This document shows, in pieces, positions 26,816 to 34,807 of a stretch of 64,000 nt of DNA. Origin of the DNA: JAZMZS01 sp045120955 (GTDB taxonomy: Bacteria > Bacillota > Clostridia > Oscillospirales > CAG-272). Location: assembly GCA_045120955.1 (NCBI GenBank), contig JBGVFH010000044.1, forward strand, positions 4,851-68,850, read 5' to 3'. Every line of letters begins with the position of its first letter. Position 1 is the first letter of the stretch. Below the pieces are notes generated by a model, which made no database searches, was not told where the DNA came from, and saw only the letters and a program-made list of their open reading frames with translations. Both the position numbers and the translations under genes were made by a program.

Positions 26816-26844
26816 TTGACAAAGTGGCAAAATAGTGGTAGATT
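26816..26844 (+). promoter_or_regulatory. Promoter of hrcA operon
   Basis: TTGACA 26816-26821, 17 bases, TAGATT 26839-26844, immediately upstream of CIRCE. Confidence 0.7.
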
Positions 26845-26855
26845 TATATACGAAG

Positions 26856-26882
26856 TTAGCACTTACATTAAAAGAGTGCTAA
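26856..26882 (+). promoter_or_regulatory. CIRCE operator (HrcA binding site)
   Basis: TTAGCACTT-N9-GAGTGCTAA differs from the consensus TTAGCACTC-N9-GAGTGCTAA at one base. It covers the probable transcription start of hrcA. Confidence 0.93.
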
Positions 26883-26902
26883 AACAGTAAGGAGGCGAGA
26901 GT

Positions 26903-27988
26903 TTGGAAAACAAGCATGACGGACTGAGTGACAGAAAAAAACTTATACTTCGTGCAGTTGTTGAGGCTCATATTCAGGACGGCGATCCTGTAGGGTCAAA
27001 GACCTTGCTTGAAAACGGACTGCTCACCTGCTCCTCCGCAACTGTCAGAAACGAGATGGCAGAGCTTGAAGCGCTCGGGTATCTTGAGCAGCCGCATACC
27101 TCTGCGGGAAGAATTCCCTCGGAGCAGGGCTACAGATTTTATGTTGATACCTTGGCAAAGGAGTATAACGAGGCATCTGCAGACCTTGACAGTATAAAAA
27201 CAGCGCTCGACGCAAAGCAGACCGAGGTGGATAAAATACTAAAGCAAGCCTCACGTCTTGCTTCTACACTTACAAACTACACCGGCCTTGCGCTGAAGCC
27301 CCGTCCTGAGCTTGATTCTTTTCGCCGTTACGAATGTGTATATATAAATGAACGCAGCTTTTTGCTCGTGATGATAGCAGAGGACGGCAGAACCAAAACA
27401 AAGACGATAAGAGTGCCGTTTGATATTATACCGGATGATACCGACAGCATAACAAAGGCGCTCAACACTATGATAGCGGGAATATCCATATCACAGATCA
27501 ATCTTCCCATAATGATGCAAATGGAAAAGATGGTGCGGCAGGGCGGCAGACTGATATCTCCTATCGTCAAAGGAATATACGAGTGTCTCAACGATTCTGA
27601 GCAAGGGGATATTACGATAGAGGGCGTAGACAATCTGCTCGGGTATCCCGAATATTCCGAAAAGGAAAGCCTGCAGGGGTTACTTGCTCTTGGAAGACAC
27701 AAGGACAGACTGCTTGATCTTATAAGTGAGAATGACGACAGCGACGATGTGCACATATTTATAGGAAGCGAAAACGTGCTTGATTCAATGAGTAATTCAT
27801 CGCTTATATATAAAACGGTAAAAAAAGACGGCAGAGTCATAGGTGCTGTCGGGGTCATAGGACCGAGGCGTATGGAATATTCAAAGGTCATCGCAACGGT
27901 TGAAAATCTTGCCAAAGGCGTCAGTGAGATAATAGACGGCAGCGGAGAAGATAACGAGCGGTTGCTCGGTGAAGCAAAAAAGCAATAA
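26903..27988 (+). CDS. hrcA: Heat-inducible transcription repressor HrcA
   Basis: HrcA represses the class I heat-shock operon through CIRCE and is itself kept active by GroEL. The 361-residue protein has the N-terminal winged helix with DPVGSKTLLENG, CSSATVRNEMAELEALG and the family signature YLEQPHTSAGRIPSEQGYRFYV, followed by the GAF-like C-terminal domain. Translation starts at TTG 26903, 7 bases after GGAGG. It leads hrcA-grpE-dnaK-dnaJ-prmA-rsmE, the typical clostridial order. Confidence 0.95.
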   Translation: MENKHDGLSDRKKLILRAVVEAHIQDGDPVGSKTLLENGLLTCSSATVRNEMAELEALGYLEQPHTSAGRIPSEQGYRFYVDTLAKEYNEASADLDSIKTALDAKQTEVDKILKQASRLASTLTNYTGLALKPRPELDSFRRYECVYINERSFLLVMIAEDGRTKTKTIRVPFDIIPDDTDSITKALNTMIAGISISQINLPIMMQMEKMVRQGGRLISPIVKGIYECLNDSEQGDITIEGVDNLLGYPEYSEKESLQGLLALGRHKDRLLDLISENDDSDDVHIFIGSENVLDSMSNSSLIYKTVKKDGRVIGAVGVIGPRRMEYSKVIATVENLAKGVSEIIDGSGEDNERLLGEAKKQ

Positions 27989-28000
27989 CGGAGGTTTATA

Positions 28001-28609
28001 ATGAGTGAAGAAATAAAGAAAGAAGAAGTCAAGGCTGAGAACGCAGAAAGCACACAGGACGCAGAGACAGCGCAGGAATGTACGGCTGAGGGCGATAACG
28101 AAAAAAGCGAAAAGCCCGACCGTAAGGAAAAGAAGCTTTCAAAAAAGCTTGAGGCAGAGCTTGCAGAGCTAAAAGCGCAAAACGAGCAGCTTCAAAAGGC
28201 TCTTGACGAAGAGAAGGACAGAGCACTCAGAATAGCGGCTGAGTATGACAATTTCAGACGTCGTTCAAAGGCTGAGCGTGAGGGAGTTTACTCAGATGCT
28301 TATGCCGATGCGGTAAATCAGATACTTCCCATTATCGACAATCTTGAAAGAGCTGAGGGCTTTGACAGTGCGGAGGAAGTAAAAAAAGGAGTCGTAATGA
28401 TACTCAACGGCGCAAAAGAAGCGCTGAGTAAAATGGGGGTCGAAGAGATAGAGGCACAGGGCAAGGAGTTTGACCCGAACGTACACAATGCGGTAATGCA
28501 TACAGAGGACGAAAGCTTTGGAGAGAATGTGATATGTGCCGTTCTTCAAAAAGGATACAAGCGCGGAGACAAGATCATCCGTTACGCAATGGTTCAAGTA
28601 GCAAACTGA
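28001..28609 (+). CDS. grpE: Nucleotide exchange factor GrpE
   Basis: GrpE releases ADP from DnaK. The 202-residue protein has an acidic, low-complexity N-terminus (about 60 residues), a long coiled coil (about 55-110) including AAEYDNFRRRSKAERE, and the C-terminal beta domain with the signature ending GYKRGDKIIRYAMVQVA. It lies 12 bases after hrcA behind GGAGG and about 80 bases before dnaK. Confidence 0.95.
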   Translation: MSEEIKKEEVKAENAESTQDAETAQECTAEGDNEKSEKPDRKEKKLSKKLEAELAELKAQNEQLQKALDEEKDRALRIAAEYDNFRRRSKAEREGVYSDAYADAVNQILPIIDNLERAEGFDSAEEVKKGVVMILNGAKEALSKMGVEEIEAQGKEFDPNVHNAVMHTEDESFGENVICAVLQKGYKRGDKIIRYAMVQVAN

Positions 28610-28688
28610 CAATCAATACCGGTAAAACGGCAAATAAATATAAATAACAAATCAACAAACATAGAAGACATAAAGGAGGAATTTTATT

Positions 28689-30524
28689 ATGTCAAAGATT
28701 ATTGGAATTGACCTTGGTACAACAAACAGCTGTGTTGCAGTTTATGAAGGCGGAGAGCCTATAGTTATAACCAACCCCGAAGGTGCAAGAACAACTCCCT
28801 CGGTCGTAGGCTTTTCGAAGACGGGTGAAAGACTTGTCGGACAGGTTGCTAAGAGACAGGCTATCACAAACCCTGACAGAACTATCTCCAGCATCAAGCG
28901 TGAGATGGGAACGGATTTCAAGGTAACGATCGACGACAAAAAGTACACACCTCAAGAAATATCCGCAATGATCCTTCAAAAGCTCAAGTCTGACGCAGAG
29001 GCATACCTCGGAACAAGCGTAAATCAAGCTGTTATTACTGTTCCTGCATACTTCTCTGACGCGCAGAGACAGGCAACAAAGGATGCAGGTAAGATAGCAG
29101 GTCTTGAAGTGCTCAGAATTATCAACGAGCCTACCGCAGCAGCACTTGCATACGGTATGGATAAAGAAGCAGAGCAAAAGATAATGGTATTCGACCTCGG
29201 CGGCGGTACGTTCGATGTATCTCTGCTTGAGATATCCGACGGTGTATTTGAGGTGCTTGCAACAGCAGGTAACAACCGTCTGGGCGGCGACGACTTTGAC
29301 AAGCGTGTTATCGACTGGATAGCTGACTCATTTGCACGTGAAAACGGCGGAATAGATCTTCGCAAGGACAAGATGGCTCATCAGAGACTCAAAGAGGCTG
29401 CTGAAAAGGCAAAGATAGAGCTTTCCGGTGTTACAACATCGACTATCAGCCTTCCCTTTATTACTGCTGACGCAACAGGTCCCAAGCACTTTGAGGCAAC
29501 ACTTACGAGAGCGGAATTTGACAGAATCACAGCAGACCTTGTTGAAGCTACAATGAAGCCCACAAAGCAGGTTCTTGCTGATGCAGGTCTTACCGTTTCT
29601 CAGGTAGACAAGGTTCTCCTTGTCGGCGGTTCGACCAGAATTCCCGCAGTTCAGGATGCTGTAAAGAGCTTTATCGGCAAGGAACCCTTCAAGGGCATCA
29701 ACCCCGACGAGTGCGTTGCTCTCGGAGCTGCTGTACAGGGCGGTGTGCTCGGCGGAGACGTAAAAGATCTTCTCCTTCTCGACGTAACACCTCTGTCTCT
29801 CGGTATCGAGACGCTCGGCGGAGTATTCAACCGCATAATAGACAGAAACACAACTATTCCCGTAAAGAAGAGCCAGATTTATTCTACTGCGGCTGACGGT
29901 CAGACCTCTGTTGAAATTCATGTTCTTCAGGGTGAGCGTGATATGGCGGCAGGAAACACGACACTCGGACGTTTTGTCCTTGACGGTATTCCCGCAGCTC
30001 CCCGCGGAGTTCCTCAGATCGAGGTTACCTTTGATATCGACGCAAACGGTATCGTTAATGTAACAGCACAGGATAAGGGCACGGGCAAGGAACAGCACAT
30101 CACCATCACTTCCTCTACTAACATGAGTCAGGAGGATATCGACAAGGCTGTAAAGGATGCTGAAAAGTTTGCCGAAGAGGATAAAAAGCTCAAGGAAAAC
30201 GTAGAGACAAAGAATAAAGCAGACAGCCTTATATTCCAGTCCGAGAAGGCTCTCGGTGAGCTTGGCGACAAGGTAAGCGATGCTGACAAGGCACCCGTAA
30301 ACGATGCTATCGCAAAGCTCAAGGAAACTCTCAAGGGCACTGACTATGACGCAATAAAGGCAGATACAGAGGCTCTTGAAAAGGCGTTCTATGCAATCAG
30401 CGAAAAGCTTTATGCTCAGCAGCAGGGTGCACAGGGTGCAGGTCCCGATATGAACGGCGGCGCTCAGGGAGGCGACGGACAGACGTTCTATAACGCTGAT
30501 TATGAGGATAAGACAGGAAACTAA
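28689..30524 (+). CDS. dnaK: Chaperone protein DnaK (Hsp70)
   Basis: This is a 611-residue Hsp70. The ATPase domain begins SKIIGIDLGTTNSCVAVYEG and contains VPAYFSDAQRQATKDAGKIA, VFDLGGGTFDVSLLE and LVGGSTRIPAVQ. The linker is VKDLLLLDVTPLSLGIETLG, and the substrate-binding domain is followed by a Gly/Gln-rich tail. The length is normal for Firmicutes. Codon use is biased toward frequent codons, as expected for an abundant protein. AAAGGAGG precedes the ATG. A hairpin after the stop would lower transcription into dnaJ. Confidence 0.97.
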   Translation: MSKIIGIDLGTTNSCVAVYEGGEPIVITNPEGARTTPSVVGFSKTGERLVGQVAKRQAITNPDRTISSIKREMGTDFKVTIDDKKYTPQEISAMILQKLKSDAEAYLGTSVNQAVITVPAYFSDAQRQATKDAGKIAGLEVLRIINEPTAAALAYGMDKEAEQKIMVFDLGGGTFDVSLLEISDGVFEVLATAGNNRLGGDDFDKRVIDWIADSFARENGGIDLRKDKMAHQRLKEAAEKAKIELSGVTTSTISLPFITADATGPKHFEATLTRAEFDRITADLVEATMKPTKQVLADAGLTVSQVDKVLLVGGSTRIPAVQDAVKSFIGKEPFKGINPDECVALGAAVQGGVLGGDVKDLLLLDVTPLSLGIETLGGVFNRIIDRNTTIPVKKSQIYSTAADGQTSVEIHVLQGERDMAAGNTTLGRFVLDGIPAAPRGVPQIEVTFDIDANGIVNVTAQDKGTGKEQHITITSSTNMSQEDIDKAVKDAEKFAEEDKKLKENVETKNKADSLIFQSEKALGELGDKVSDADKAPVNDAIAKLKETLKGTDYDAIKADTEALEKAFYAISEKLYAQQQGAQGAGPDMNGGAQGGDGQTFYNADYEDKTGN

Positions 30525-30541
30525 GCTAATATGAGGTTTTA

Positions 30542-30565
30542 GCCCGACGGTTTTTTCCGTCGGGC
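30542..30565 (+). terminator. Hairpin between dnaK and dnaJ
   Basis: A 9-bp stem GCCCGACGG/CCGTCGGGC with a T6 loop (30542-30550, 30557-30565). There is no T tract after it, so it is probably a partial terminator or mRNA stabiliser. Confidence 0.6.
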
Positions 30566-30625
30566 ATAAACTGTATTTTGAGAATGAAAATTTCTTAGGA
30601 TAAAAAGTATTTTGGAGTATCGTAT

Positions 30626-31768
30626 ATGGCAGACAAAAGAGATTATTATGAGGTGTTGGGACTTAGCAAGGGTGCCGATGACGCTGCGATAAAAAAGGCA
30701 TACAGACAGCTTGCCAAAAAGTATCATCCCGACATGAATCCGGGTAATGCGGAAGCAGAGGCGAAATTTAAGGAAGTAAACGAGGCATACGCCGTGCTTT
30801 CCGATGCCGAAAAAAAGGCAAAATACGACCAGTTCGGTCATGCGGCGTTTGACCCTGCGTCAGGTGCCGGTGCGGGAGGCTTTGGCGGATTTGGCTTTGA
30901 CGGTGATTTCGGCGGCTTTGGCGATATATTCTCATCCTTCTTCGGCGGAGGTATGGGCGGAGGTTCAGCCCGCCGCAACGGTCCCGTCAGAGGAGACGAT
31001 GTTTATACAAGAGTCACTATCAGCTTTGAGGAAGCGGCATTCGGCTGTAAAAAGGAGATATCCTTTAACAGAATTGAAAAATGCGGCGAATGCTCGGGTA
31101 CAGGTGCGAAGAAGGGAACGTCACCGCAGACCTGTACGGTTTGCGGAGGAACGGGAAGTGTGCGCACACAGACACGTACACCGCTTGGTATCATGCAGTC
31201 CACTCATGCGTGCGATGCGTGCAGAGGAACGGGTAAGATAATAAAAGAGCCTTGTTCAAACTGCCGCGGAACGGGAAATATCAAGATAACGAAGAAGCTT
31301 GAGGTAAACATTCCCACGGGCATTGATGACGGACAGAAGATAGCTCTGAGAGGTGAAGGCAACGGAGGTAGAAACGGCGGACCTTCCGGAGACCTTATTA
31401 TCGGTATAAGCGTCCGTCCGCATCCGATATTCGAGCGTGACGGAAGCGATATATACTGTGAGGTGCCTGTTACATTTGTTGATGCGGCACTCGGAGCGGA
31501 GATAGACATTCCCACGCTTGAAGGAAAGCAAAAGTTCACCATTCCCGAGGGAACGCAAAACGGCACGACCTTTACCGTAAGAGGAAAAGGCATCACGAGA
31601 GTGAACAGCAAAAGCAGGGGAGATCTCATACTCACTATAGTGGTAGAGGTTCCGAAAAACCTGAACTCAGAGCAAAAGGAGCTGCTCAAAAAGTTTGGCG
31701 AGAGCTGCGCCGACAAGCAGTATGCAAAGCGTTCGAGCTTTTTCAAGAGACTGTTTGATAAAAAATAA
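30626..31768 (+). CDS. dnaJ: Chaperone protein DnaJ
   Basis: This is a 380-residue type I Hsp40. The J domain starts RDYYEVLGLSKGADDAAIKK with the HPD motif in YHPDMNPGN. A Gly/Phe-rich linker follows. Four CxxCxGxG zinc-finger repeats are all intact (CGECSGTG, CTVCGGTG, CDACRGTG, CSNCRGTG), and the C-terminal substrate-binding domains are complete. It stimulates the DnaK ATPase and follows dnaK in the operon. Confidence 0.97.
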   Translation: MADKRDYYEVLGLSKGADDAAIKKAYRQLAKKYHPDMNPGNAEAEAKFKEVNEAYAVLSDAEKKAKYDQFGHAAFDPASGAGAGGFGGFGFDGDFGGFGDIFSSFFGGGMGGGSARRNGPVRGDDVYTRVTISFEEAAFGCKKEISFNRIEKCGECSGTGAKKGTSPQTCTVCGGTGSVRTQTRTPLGIMQSTHACDACRGTGKIIKEPCSNCRGTGNIKITKKLEVNIPTGIDDGQKIALRGEGNGGRNGGPSGDLIIGISVRPHPIFERDGSDIYCEVPVTFVDAALGAEIDIPTLEGKQKFTIPEGTQNGTTFTVRGKGITRVNSKSRGDLILTIVVEVPKNLNSEQKELLKKFGESCADKQYAKRSSFFKRLFDKK

Positions 31769-31801
31769 TGCCGATGAAAAATCAGCAGATGGAGAATATA
31801 A

Positions 31802-32728
31802 ATGGAAAGAATTTGGACACAGCTTTGCGTGAACTGTAAAAATAAGGATCTGGACGATGTTACAGCTGTTATGAGTATGCTTGACAACGGCTTGATGATA
31901 GAGGATTATTCTGACTTTTCTCTCAACGGTATGTACGGTGATCTTGTAGATGAAAGCATCCTCAACGCAGACAAGGAGCGTGCTTCCGTATCCTTGTTTG
32001 TTCCTTCGGAGAAGAATATCGAGGAGTATACATCGTTTGTCCGTGAGAGACTTGCTTACCTCGGAATTGATGCCGAAATTGAGCTTAAAGGGCACAACGA
32101 GGAGGATTGGGCAAACTCATGGAAGCAGTATTACACACCTATACCGCTTGGCAAAATAACCATAGTACCCGCATGGCAAAAGGACGAGTACAAGCTATCC
32201 GATGGGGAGATACCCGTATATATGGACCCCGGTATGGCATTCGGAACAGGTACGCATGAGACGACAAGACTTGTTATCAGACTGCTCGAAAAATACATGA
32301 AGGACGGTTCTGATGTGCTTGATGTCGGAACGGGAAGCGGAATTTTGTCCATATGCGCGGCAAAGCTGGGCGCAAATAAGGTGTTTGCGTGTGACCTTGA
32401 CCCTGTTGCAGTAAAGGTTGCGTGCGAAAATATAAAGGACAGCGGTATGACCAACATTGAGTGCGGCGTCTCTGACCTTCTCCGATCCGTAAAGAAAACA
32501 GAGAGAGGATATAATGTCGTCATGGCGAATATTGTCGCTGACATAATCATGCGCCTTAATCCCGATATAAAAGAGTATATGTCAGAGGACGGTGTTTATA
32601 TAATTTCGGGCATTATCGCACCCCGTGCCGACGAGGTGAAGGCATCTCTTGATGAGTGCGGGTTTGATGTTATCGAGTGCATAAACGAAAATGATTGGTG
32701 CGCTATGGCAGTAGCCGCACGAAAGTAA
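31802..32728 (+). CDS. prmA: Ribosomal protein L11 methyltransferase
   Basis: PrmA trimethylates L11 using S-adenosylmethionine. The 308-residue protein has the N-terminal substrate domain with NEEDWANSWKQYYTPIPLG, then the Rossmann methyltransferase with YMDPGMAFGTGTHETTRL, VLDVGTGSGILSI and the catalytic-site sequence VMANIVADIIM (NPPY replaced by NI, as usual for PrmA). It sits between dnaJ and rsmE, the normal clostridial order. Confidence 0.95.
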   Translation: MERIWTQLCVNCKNKDLDDVTAVMSMLDNGLMIEDYSDFSLNGMYGDLVDESILNADKERASVSLFVPSEKNIEEYTSFVRERLAYLGIDAEIELKGHNEEDWANSWKQYYTPIPLGKITIVPAWQKDEYKLSDGEIPVYMDPGMAFGTGTHETTRLVIRLLEKYMKDGSDVLDVGTGSGILSICAAKLGANKVFACDLDPVAVKVACENIKDSGMTNIECGVSDLLRSVKKTERGYNVVMANIVADIIMRLNPDIKEYMSEDGVYIISGIIAPRADEVKASLDECGFDVIECINENDWCAMAVAARK

Positions 32729-32758
32729 CCGTAGCTTAAGATATTGTAAGGAGTTTTT

Positions 32759-33508
32759 ATGCCGAGATTTTTTGTACCGACGGATAATTTTGAGTCTGAG
32801 TGCGTAAAGATAACGGGCGAGGATGCAAGACATATCTCGAGAGCCCTTCGAATGGCAAAGGGGGAGCACATCACCGTATGCGACATGAAGGGGGTAGAGC
32901 ATGACTGCGTTCTCGAGGATTTTGTTGATGATACCTGTGTCAGCGCCCGTATCCTTTCTTCGGTAAAAAGCGAAAACGAGCCTCCTTATTTTGTGGCTCT
33001 TTATCAGGCATCTCCGAAAGGGGACAAGCTTGACTACATAGTGCAAAAGGCTGTGGAGCTGGGAGTCGGGGAGATCGTGCCGTTTGTATCTGACCGATGC
33101 GTATCACGTCCGGATGAAAAATCAGCCGTCAAAAAAGTGCAGAGGCTCTCCCGAATTTCAAAAGAAGCGGCAAAGCAATGCGGCAGGGCGGTTTTGCCAA
33201 AGGTAGGAGATTTCTGCTCTTTTGAGAAGATGCTGAGTGCGGCAAACGGTGCAGAGCTGAAGCTGTTTTTGTACGAGGGGGACGGCACACGGCCTCTCAG
33301 AGAGGTATTATCCTCGCACAAAGCAAAGCATGGCATTGTGCAGAGCGCAGCTATTGTTATCGGCAGCGAGGGCGGCTTTTCTATAGAGGAGACGGAGCGT
33401 GCGAGGGAGTGCGGCTTTGAGCTGTGCGGACTCGGCAAAAGAATATTGCGTACCGAGACAGCATCGGGGTGTGTTCTTTCCTGTCTCATGTATGAGTTTG
33501 AAATGTAA
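32759..33508 (+). CDS. rsmE: 16S rRNA m3U1498 methyltransferase
   Basis: RsmE methylates U1498 of 16S rRNA with a SPOUT-fold, knotted S-adenosylmethionine site. The 249-residue protein starts MPRFFVPTDNF, has a PUA-like N-terminal domain including EDARHISRALRMAKGEHITV, and a SPOUT domain with the C-terminal signature IGSEGGFSIEETERA and LGKRILRTETA. AAGGAG precedes the ATG. It is the last recognisable gene of the hrcA operon. Confidence 0.95.
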   Translation: MPRFFVPTDNFESECVKITGEDARHISRALRMAKGEHITVCDMKGVEHDCVLEDFVDDTCVSARILSSVKSENEPPYFVALYQASPKGDKLDYIVQKAVELGVGEIVPFVSDRCVSRPDEKSAVKKVQRLSRISKEAAKQCGRAVLPKVGDFCSFEKMLSAANGAELKLFLYEGDGTRPLREVLSSHKAKHGIVQSAAIVIGSEGGFSIEETERARECGFELCGLGKRILRTETASGCVLSCLMYEFEM

Positions 33509-33641
33509 TTTATTACTACCGTAAATCAGAACGTAATTTATTTTAACATAGAAAATTGTGTCAAGATCGGCTCGGACACCGTAGGAGCCATACCCGAGCA
33601 CCACAAAGAAAATCGAGTCGATCTGTTCAAAAAGGGGAAAT

Positions 33642-34451
33642 ATGGACAGATCTTGTTTTGAAAAGCTTGTGCCGCATATATATCGTCTAAAGGTTCCGTT
33701 TGAAAATATATATACTGCCGTGTTCTTGATAAAGACAGACGACGGCTGTGCGCTTCTCGACTGTGCGGCGAGCGCACACGACACGGAGAGCGTTATTGTC
33801 CCTGCGCTTGATGCGTGTGGCATAGATAGGAAAGATATAAAATATATCCTCATCTCTCATCCTCACGGTGATCATGCGGGAGGATTGCGTGCGCTTTTGC
33901 CGCTTTTTCCTTCAGCCGTTGTATGTGCGGGCAGTGAGTATCTTAAAAACAGGTTAGAAATTCCGAATTTCAGAGTGCTATCTGACGGTCAGATGCTTTT
34001 GTCATGTATTGAGGCAGTATCACTTCCGGGGCACTGCGCAGATATGTATGGCTTTTATGATAAGAGAAGCAAAGCTCTTATTACGGGTGATGCACTGCAG
34101 CTCTGCGGTGTCGGCAGATACGGATGCGGGCTTAGTTCTTACTCTGACTATATGGCTACACTTGACAGAGTGCAAAATATGGATATCGAAAGTTTGGTCG
34201 CATCACATGATTACTATCCTCTCGGAGCCATAGCACATGGAAAAGAGCAGACAGCGCAATACATATCCGAATGCCGCAGATATGCTCATTTTATATCTGA
34301 GCATATCGACAAACAGATGTCAGTCTCAAACTGCGACAAAAAGCTCGTTTGCGATATAATAAGGGAAGAAAACAACCGGCGTGATCCCAACATCCCGCCG
34401 CTTCAGTATTCTACGGTCGAGAAATATATAATGAGCAGGATACAAGAATAA
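33642..34451 (+). CDS. MBL-fold metallo-hydrolase
   Basis: This is a 269-residue metallo-beta-lactamase-fold protein. The metal-binding motif is ISHPHGDHAGG (His73, His75, Asp77, His78), followed by a third histidine in LPGHCADM and an aspartate in ALITGDAL, so a binuclear site is complete. A C-terminal helical extension of about 70 residues is typical of the glyoxalase-II-like/ArsR-associated subgroup. It lies 130 bases beyond rsmE with AAGGGG before its ATG and may be cotranscribed. The substrate is unknown. Confidence 0.82.
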   Translation: MDRSCFEKLVPHIYRLKVPFENIYTAVFLIKTDDGCALLDCAASAHDTESVIVPALDACGIDRKDIKYILISHPHGDHAGGLRALLPLFPSAVVCAGSEYLKNRLEIPNFRVLSDGQMLLSCIEAVSLPGHCADMYGFYDKRSKALITGDALQLCGVGRYGCGLSSYSDYMATLDRVQNMDIESLVASHDYYPLGAIAHGKEQTAQYISECRRYAHFISEHIDKQMSVSNCDKKLVCDIIREENNRRDPNIPPLQYSTVEKYIMSRIQE

Positions 34452-34759
34452 CACAAAGCAACACACTGCTGTTAACAAATACATAGACCGCTTATTGATA
34501 TATCTGACAAAATAGCACCGAGTGTTTCAGCGTTCGGTGCTCACAAAAACAAGAACTTTAAAACACAAACAAAAAATAATCAACCGTTTTTTGCCACCAC
34601 TCGATAAGGATGTAATTTGAAATCTATTAAAATACACTATTTATCGGGTGTGGCTTAACAACTCAAAGCAGACAATCAAATGGGATGGGTTGCTCGGATG
34701 AACAATATCCGAAGCAGAGCCACAGAAATTATAAATACAGACCTAATCTACGGATGATG
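34452..34759. other. Intergenic region with one weak hairpin
   Basis: About 300 AT-rich bases between the metallo-hydrolase and the giant surface-protein gene. The only clear structure is an 8-bp hairpin, AGCACCGA/TCGGTGCT (34514-34521, 34534-34541), perhaps a terminator for the upstream gene. No gene is recognised. It is the probable left edge of an accessory island. Confidence 0.5.
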
Positions 34760-34791
34760 AAAGGCGGTAGTGATCGTTCACTACCGCCTTT
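34760..34791 (-). terminator. Terminator of the giant surface-protein gene
   Basis: A perfect 14-bp stem (34760-34773, 34778-34791) with a TCGT loop lies just past the stop codon of the minus-strand gene. Confidence 0.85.
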
Positions 34792-34807
34792 ACTAATGCA
34801 ATTTTAT

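Noticed and set aside
27328..28053. 241-codon Ser-rich minus-strand frame
   Set aside because: Shadow of hrcA; Ser/Leu/Ile-rich composition and no ribosome site.
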